Shown here one piece after another: positions 41,255 through 44,604 of a DNA stretch of 44,604 bases. A model generated the notes under the pieces. That model ran no database searches. It saw only the letters and a program-made list of their open reading frames with translations, and was not told where the DNA came from. Both the position numbers and the translations under genes were made by a program. Source of the stretch: Anaerolineaceae bacterium (GTDB taxonomy: Bacteria; Chloroflexota; Anaerolineae; Anaerolineales; Anaerolineaceae). Location: positions 1 to 44,604 of the forward strand of contig JAFPZX010000062.1 of the NCBI GenBank assembly GCA_017417055.1, in the 5' to 3' direction. Position 1 is the first letter of the stretch. Each line of letters opens with the position of its first letter.

Positions 41255-41327
41255 GAATTGAAGGATGATTATACCAATCTCATCCCGCCTACAGCAGCTG
41301 AAATTGCCGTTTCAGCTGCTTTTTTTA
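41255..41327 (+). ncRNA. Putative ~72-nt small RNA
   Basis: A consensus promoter (41220-41248) and a classic terminator (41293-41327) frame this transcript with no gene between. It opposes the operon: its 3' end overlaps the stop codon of the convergent gene at 41328. It contains the right arm of an inverted repeat shared with its own promoter. A 22-codon frame (ATG near 41265) lacks a usable ribosome site. It may be antisense to the operon leader or part of a toxin-antitoxin control. Predicted from signals only. Confidence 0.55.
41293..41327 (+). terminator. Intrinsic terminator of the small RNA
   Basis: Stem AGCAGCTGAAA (41293-41303)/TTTCAGCTGCT (41310-41320), a perfect 11-bp match with a 6-base loop, followed by seven T on the plus strand. 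Confidence 0.88.
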
Positions 41328-41747
41328 TTATAACACTGTTTCTGTATTTTCGTCTTTATTTTGCGTTTCTTTGATGTCAGATCTTGCTCCTTTCATGTCA
41401 AATTCAAATACATTCTCATTGTAATCAAAAACACCGGAAACTTTGTATGTGCGCGTTTTCAGATCCCAGTTCATTAATCCGGAAAGGTAGTTTAATAAAT
41501 CTTTATTGTTCCAGCGGACGGAGACGATACCTCTGTTGTTTTCCCGGTAGAACGGAATAGCCGGGGATGCGTCATCTTCGCTTGCTTCAATAGCAAGGAT
41601 CTTTTCATTGTCATTGATATACAGCTTGACATATGCCGGACATCCCAGTTTTTCGACAGCGGCCTTACTGAAGGTCAAGCCATTATCTGTGACTGAGATT
41701 GAAGGCAGTCCGTTAACCATAATAAAAGGTCTGAATCCTTCTTTCAT
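41328..41747 (-). CDS. Conserved hypothetical protein, unknown function
   Basis: This 139-residue soluble protein is a type I have seen in Clostridia-like genomes without a function: FRPFIMVNGLPSISVTDNG, 'LTFSKAAVEKLGCPAYVKLYINDNEKILAIEA', 'AIPFYRENNRGIVSVRWNNKDLL', 'WDLKTRTYKVSG'. The repeated beta-strand layout suggests a small DNA- or protein-binding fold (an AbrB/SpoVT-like N-terminus is possible but unproven). It lies alone, convergent with the small RNA, between the mod gene and the DUF4417-like operon. It could be the regulator of the palindromic promoter. Confidence 0.68.
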   Translation of the reverse strand: MKEGFRPFIMVNGLPSISVTDNGLTFSKAAVEKLGCPAYVKLYINDNEKILAIEASEDDASPAIPFYRENNRGIVSVRWNNKDLLNYLSGLMNWDLKTRTYKVSGVFDYNENVFEFDMKGARSDIKETQNKDENTETVL

Positions 41748-42017
41748 TGTTGCCTCTTTCTTCTTAAATTACACCTATTATACATTAAATTTTTGCGTTG
41801 ATGATATATGTAATATAAATAATAGCTGAAAAAATGATATTTAACAAACTGTTAAGTAATTAATTATGATTCCATTCGTTTGTCGGGAATTTTATCCTTA
41901 TCTTCATAAATTTCTCTTTTTGTTATTTTAACTGATATTTTGAAAAATGCAATGGTCTGTGTATAAGCAGACGATTTTGGGATGATTTTTAGTTAATGAT
42001 CACTCATCTGCCGGAAC
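41748..42017. other. AT-rich gene-free gap upstream of the island's first gene
   Basis: No gene seen. It contains the presumed promoter of the 41747 gene and ends at the palindrome bordering mod. Confidence 0.5.
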
Positions 42018-42046
42018 GGGGACAGTCCCATGAAGGGACAGTCCCC
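42018..42046. repeat. REP-like 29-bp palindrome, core CATGAA (island boundary)
   Basis: Exact reverse complement of 39433-39461. It lies two bases past the mod stop codon. Together the copies bound a 2.6-kb, four-gene segment. Confidence 0.88.
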
Positions 42047-42048
42047 GG

Positions 42049-43611
42049 TTATTCTTCCGCCGCCGGGGGATGGGTGATGTTCAGGGCGTAGGAGGGGTGG
42101 TTGAAGTCACATCGGTCCAGGAGCATCTGGGGGATTTTTTTGATGGTGATGTTGGGATAAAGCTTTTCTGTCCCGGCGTCGTGGGCTTTGCAGGCGATGA
42201 GCAGGTACTCGTTTTCTGCCATTTGACCATGGATGGAGTCCAGAAAGGGTGCGTTGATGTGGCGGGTGGTGACGAACAGCCAGGCGTTTTCGCTCCCTTT
42301 GGACTGCTTCCAGAACAGGGTATCGTCAGGCCGGTACGTGAAGCCTTCGTGGAGCGCGACGGCTGCGGCGAGCATGTCGGCGTTGTAGGCTTTGTTGATG
42401 ACGGGTTCGCCGAAGGGATCTTCATTGATGAGGGTTGGCGCCAGTTCATAGAAGCGGTAGCCGCCTCCGCCCTGCCAGCCGCTCGCTTTGGTGATGCCGC
42501 CGGGGTCTTCTCCAGCGATGACTTTGTCCAGGCGGACTTTGCAGTGGGTATAGGCGTGATCGCCCATCTCGATGCCGATCCATCTGCGTCCCATCTTCTG
42601 CGCCACAGCGGCGGTAGTGCCGGAACCCAGGAAGGAATCGAGCACTAGGTCCCCGGGGTTGGAGCCAAGCGTAAGTACGCGTTCGATTAGGCGTTCGGGC
42701 TTTGGGGTATCGAAAACAGAAGTGGAGTTAAATGCTTTTACTTCTTTTTTTGCGTCTTGATTATGACCAACTTCTTGAAAAGGCCATATAGTTAATGGTG
42801 TCATACCACTTTTAACTTCAGAAAGAAATCTTTTTACCCTGGGTACATTATTCCCATTTTCTCCGAACCATATTCGATTTTCTTCTACCATTTTTGAAAA
42901 TGTATCTTTCGAAAAACGCCAACAATATCCTGCTGGTGGATTAACAATACGTCCTGATGGAGTTGTAATTGGATAATCTGAACTTGCGCTGTATGTTTTT
43001 ACAGAGCAATCACCAGAAGTCCAAGGGCCTCGAGGGTCATTGTCAGGATTTTTATATCGAGAGTTCATTTCTTCTGATCGCGGCAACAAATTTGGTTGCC
43101 ATGATTCTTTATTTTTTGCATATACAAGAATAAAATCGTGATTGTCTGAAAACCATTTTGCATCATTTGAAGGTGAAAATTTTTTTTGCCATATGACATT
43201 GCAAACAAAATTAATTCTTCCAAAAATTTCATCGCATAGGATCTTACAGTAAGCCTGTTCAGTATCATCGAGTGATATCCAAAGAGAACCATCCTCCGCA
43301 AGCAAGGTGCGAAGCAGTTCGAGGCGCGGGCGCATGAGATTGAGCCATTGGGAGTGTTCGAGGTTGTCGTCGTAGTGTTCGAAGGCGGAACCGGTATTGT
43401 AAGGCGGATCGATGTAGATACACTTGACCTTCCCGGCGAATTGGGGCTCCAGGGCTTTGAGCGCGAGCAGGTTGTCCCCGTGAATCAGCATGTTTTCCGT
43501 CTTCGGGTTCTGTGCCGTGTTGGATAAAGTCTTGTCCTCAATCAGCAGCCGCGGCTCCACCCGTATGCGTTCTTCTTTTCCCACCCAGGTCAGTTCCAGT
43601 TTGTTCGCCAT
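42049..43611 (-). CDS. mod: Type III DNA methyltransferase Mod subunit
   Basis: This 520-residue adenine methyltransferase has the catalytic DPPYNTG (68-74) before the AdoMet motif DSFLGSGTTAAVAQ (about 321), the beta-class order of type III Mod proteins. Between them (about 115-305) is the target-recognition region. That middle, 42700-43265, is clearly more AT-rich than the ends, which suggests it was exchanged. ATG 43611 is chosen (GAGGG just upstream); 43 further open codons are in repeat DNA. Mod acts alone for methylation and with Res for cutting. It should recognise a short asymmetric site, not predictable here. Confidence 0.9.
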   Translation of the reverse strand: MANKLELTWVGKEERIRVEPRLLIEDKTLSNTAQNPKTENMLIHGDNLLALKALEPQFAGKVKCIYIDPPYNTGSAFEHYDDNLEHSQWLNLMRPRLELLRTLLAEDGSLWISLDDTEQAYCKILCDEIFGRINFVCNVIWQKKFSPSNDAKWFSDNHDFILVYAKNKESWQPNLLPRSEEMNSRYKNPDNDPRGPWTSGDCSVKTYSASSDYPITTPSGRIVNPPAGYCWRFSKDTFSKMVEENRIWFGENGNNVPRVKRFLSEVKSGMTPLTIWPFQEVGHNQDAKKEVKAFNSTSVFDTPKPERLIERVLTLGSNPGDLVLDSFLGSGTTAAVAQKMGRRWIGIEMGDHAYTHCKVRLDKVIAGEDPGGITKASGWQGGGGYRFYELAPTLINEDPFGEPVINKAYNADMLAAAVALHEGFTYRPDDTLFWKQSKGSENAWLFVTTRHINAPFLDSIHGQMAENEYLLIACKAHDAGTEKLYPNITIKKIPQMLLDRCDFNHPSYALNITHPPAAEE

Positions 43612-43659
43612 CGCCCATCCCTCAATTTTCTTCAAGATACCTTTATTATAACGGAAAAA

Positions 43660-43841
43660 CCGGTGACTGGACCCGCAGGGGCCTGTACCCGTATCACGAA
43701 AACAGCGGATGGCTAAACGGGGGAATGGATGCTTCAGCACTTCTTTTTCACAGAAGAATGCCGTGACAGACGCGGTGAATGGTTGGCCTTTACGCAGACA
43801 GTCCTCCGCGGGTACAGGCCTCTTGCGAGTCCAGTCACCGG
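43660..43841. repeat. MITE-like element with 32-33 bp inverted ends
   Basis: Ends at 43660-43691 and 43809-43841 are near-perfect inverted repeats (CCGGTGACTGGAC...GGCCTGTACCCG). The interior, 117 bases, has no gene. The motif GGGCCTGTACCC resembles the REP-like units. Confidence 0.78.
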
Positions 43842-43902
43842 TGGACAGCCTGTAATTTGAAATCGATAAATATTATCATTTTAGAATTTTTGTAAATTTT
43901 CC

Positions 43903-43930
43903 TTGACATTTTAGTTCTTTTCTATATAAT
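43903..43930 (+). promoter_or_regulatory. Consensus promoter of the final gene
   Basis: -35 TTGACA (43903-43908), 16-base spacer, -10 TATAAT (43925-43930). The transcript would carry a leader of about 188 bases before the ATG at 44125, with GATTAAT-like and TCCCAATA strings but no fold I recognise. Confidence 0.78.
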
Positions 43931-44124
43931 ATAGTACAGAATAATAAATTCTAATTAATCAGGGACAAACGCTTTTGGCAGCGATTCCTGAAAAAAAAGC
44001 TTTGAGTTTTTATTCGGAGCCTGTTACGCAGCATGTTTCGAACAATCCCCTGCGGCTCGATTTCGCGTCTGCGGTGGCAGTCCCAATAATGAACGATTAA
44101 TTTTTGAGAAAGGAGAAGCTGAAA

Positions 44125-44604
44125 ATGACAATGATGGCGGCAGAAGTAATGAAAAATGCAGTGAATACGCAGCGTGATGTTCCGGCTCCGGCGACTGAAA
44201 ACCGCGGGATCCTCACGAACATCAAGGCCGCCGATCTGCCGGACGAGTCGCTCATCGAATTCAGCAACGCTCCTTTTGAATTTGAAAGCACCGCGGCGTT
44301 ATTATGGCAGGACACACAGACGGTTTACGTTCACGCCTGCACCGCCAACCGTTTTTCCGAAAATTACCTGACTTTCTGCGGGATGCTGGAAAAGAACATC
44401 AAACAGCTCGGTTCCCTGTGCCTGACGAAGGCGGTTTTGGAACAGAACGGCATGTCTTTCCCGAACCTTTCCGAAATGTCCATCAAAGAACTGGTGTGCA
44501 TGGTCTCCTTCCATCTGCGCAAAGCTCATGCCGCGCTGGAGGGGATCTATCAGGACAACAGCATTTTGGGGATGACTTACCTGAACTGGGAATTCCGCTG
44601 GGCA
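44125..44604 (+). CDS. Unrecognised protein, 3' end outside the window
   Basis: The frame is open for 160 codons to the window edge. The protein begins MTMMAAEVMKNAVNTQRDVP and is mainly soluble, with FENYLTFCGMLEKN-like helices and 'MSIKELVCMVSFHLRKAHAALEGIYQ'. AAAGGAG lies nine bases upstream and a strong promoter is at 43903-43930. GC-rich, like the core genes. No family assigned. Confidence 0.72.
   Translation, partial: MTMMAAEVMKNAVNTQRDVPAPATENRGILTNIKAADLPDESLIEFSNAPFEFESTAALLWQDTQTVYVHACTANRFSENYLTFCGMLEKNIKQLGSLCLTKAVLEQNGMSFPNLSEMSIKELVCMVSFHLRKAHAALEGIYQDNSILGMTYLNWEFRWA

Noticed and set aside
41265-41333. 22-codon hydrophobic peptide inside the small RNA
   Set aside because: GAAGG touches the ATG, leaving no spacing, and most of the frame is the terminator stem. 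A type I toxin cannot be supported.

Overview
ORGANISM. The window looks like a chromosomal segment from an anaerobic, gut- or rumen-type bacterium. The best single clue is a Pro/Thr-rich PTATPEPTATP-type linker in a C39-like peptidase with C-terminal TPR repeats (27572-28924), a style typical of Anaerolineae (Chloroflexota). The window has no rRNA or other marker, so this is an inference; Clostridia are the main alternative. Intergenic DNA is crowded with small non-autonomous repeats, and I see no transposase gene.

LAYOUT. 1-1300: an orphan Phd/YefM antitoxin, then a Phd/YefM-PIN toxin operon behind a palindromic operator. 1367-6528 (minus): a ferric-type ABC uptake operon (binding protein, ATPase, fused double permease, second ATPase). 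7120-11874: a glucosylation-like trio (GtrII-like membrane protein, DPG-synthase-like GT2, PTPS-related GT-C-like membrane protein) flanked by inverted copies of a repeat. 12228-14607: a secreted protein of unknown function, tRNA-Ser(GCU), and an Rpn/PD-(D/E)XK protein with an EKRG tandem repeat. 14708-26908: a surface-glycan locus built on a tandem array of related GT2 genes. Two array members have lost their middles: one now holds an ATP-grasp gene, the other a divergently oriented GT2 plus pyruvyltransferase pair. A further GT2 is split by a G8 tract, and an ABC exporter and a fucosyltransferase-like gene complete the locus. 27195-36716 (plus): a small acidic protein, the C39/TPR protein, sbcD, a CorC/HlyC-type CBS protein, sbcC and two GT4 genes, the last four translationally coupled. 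36739-43611 (minus): a type III restriction-modification system whose mod and res genes are separated by a four-gene island (toxin-like/immunity-like pair, DUF4417-like protein, conserved unknown) that also encodes a likely ~72-nt small RNA. Identical inverted 29-bp palindromes bound the island. 44125-end: an unrecognised gene running off the window, with a strong promoter and long leader.

REPEATS. At least five families recur: (1) degenerate heptamer tracts that often abut stop codons; (2) a 29-bp REP-like palindrome of the GGGGACWGTCCC type; (3) a ~92-97 bp MITE-like element (family A) whose terminal repeat contains CTGATTAATTGA, a stop in all three frames, and which ends three genes and adds an N-terminus to at least one glycosyltransferase; (4) an ~90-bp family B element; (5) a CTGTTCAGAA-ended element.

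HOW THE GENES WORK TOGETHER. The window combines nutrient uptake, variable cell-surface glycan synthesis and DNA-level defence. The best candidates for something undescribed are the palindrome-bounded island inside the type III R-M locus, with its toxin-like pair and small RNA, and the GT2 array that appears to act as a docking frame for exchangeable glycan genes.
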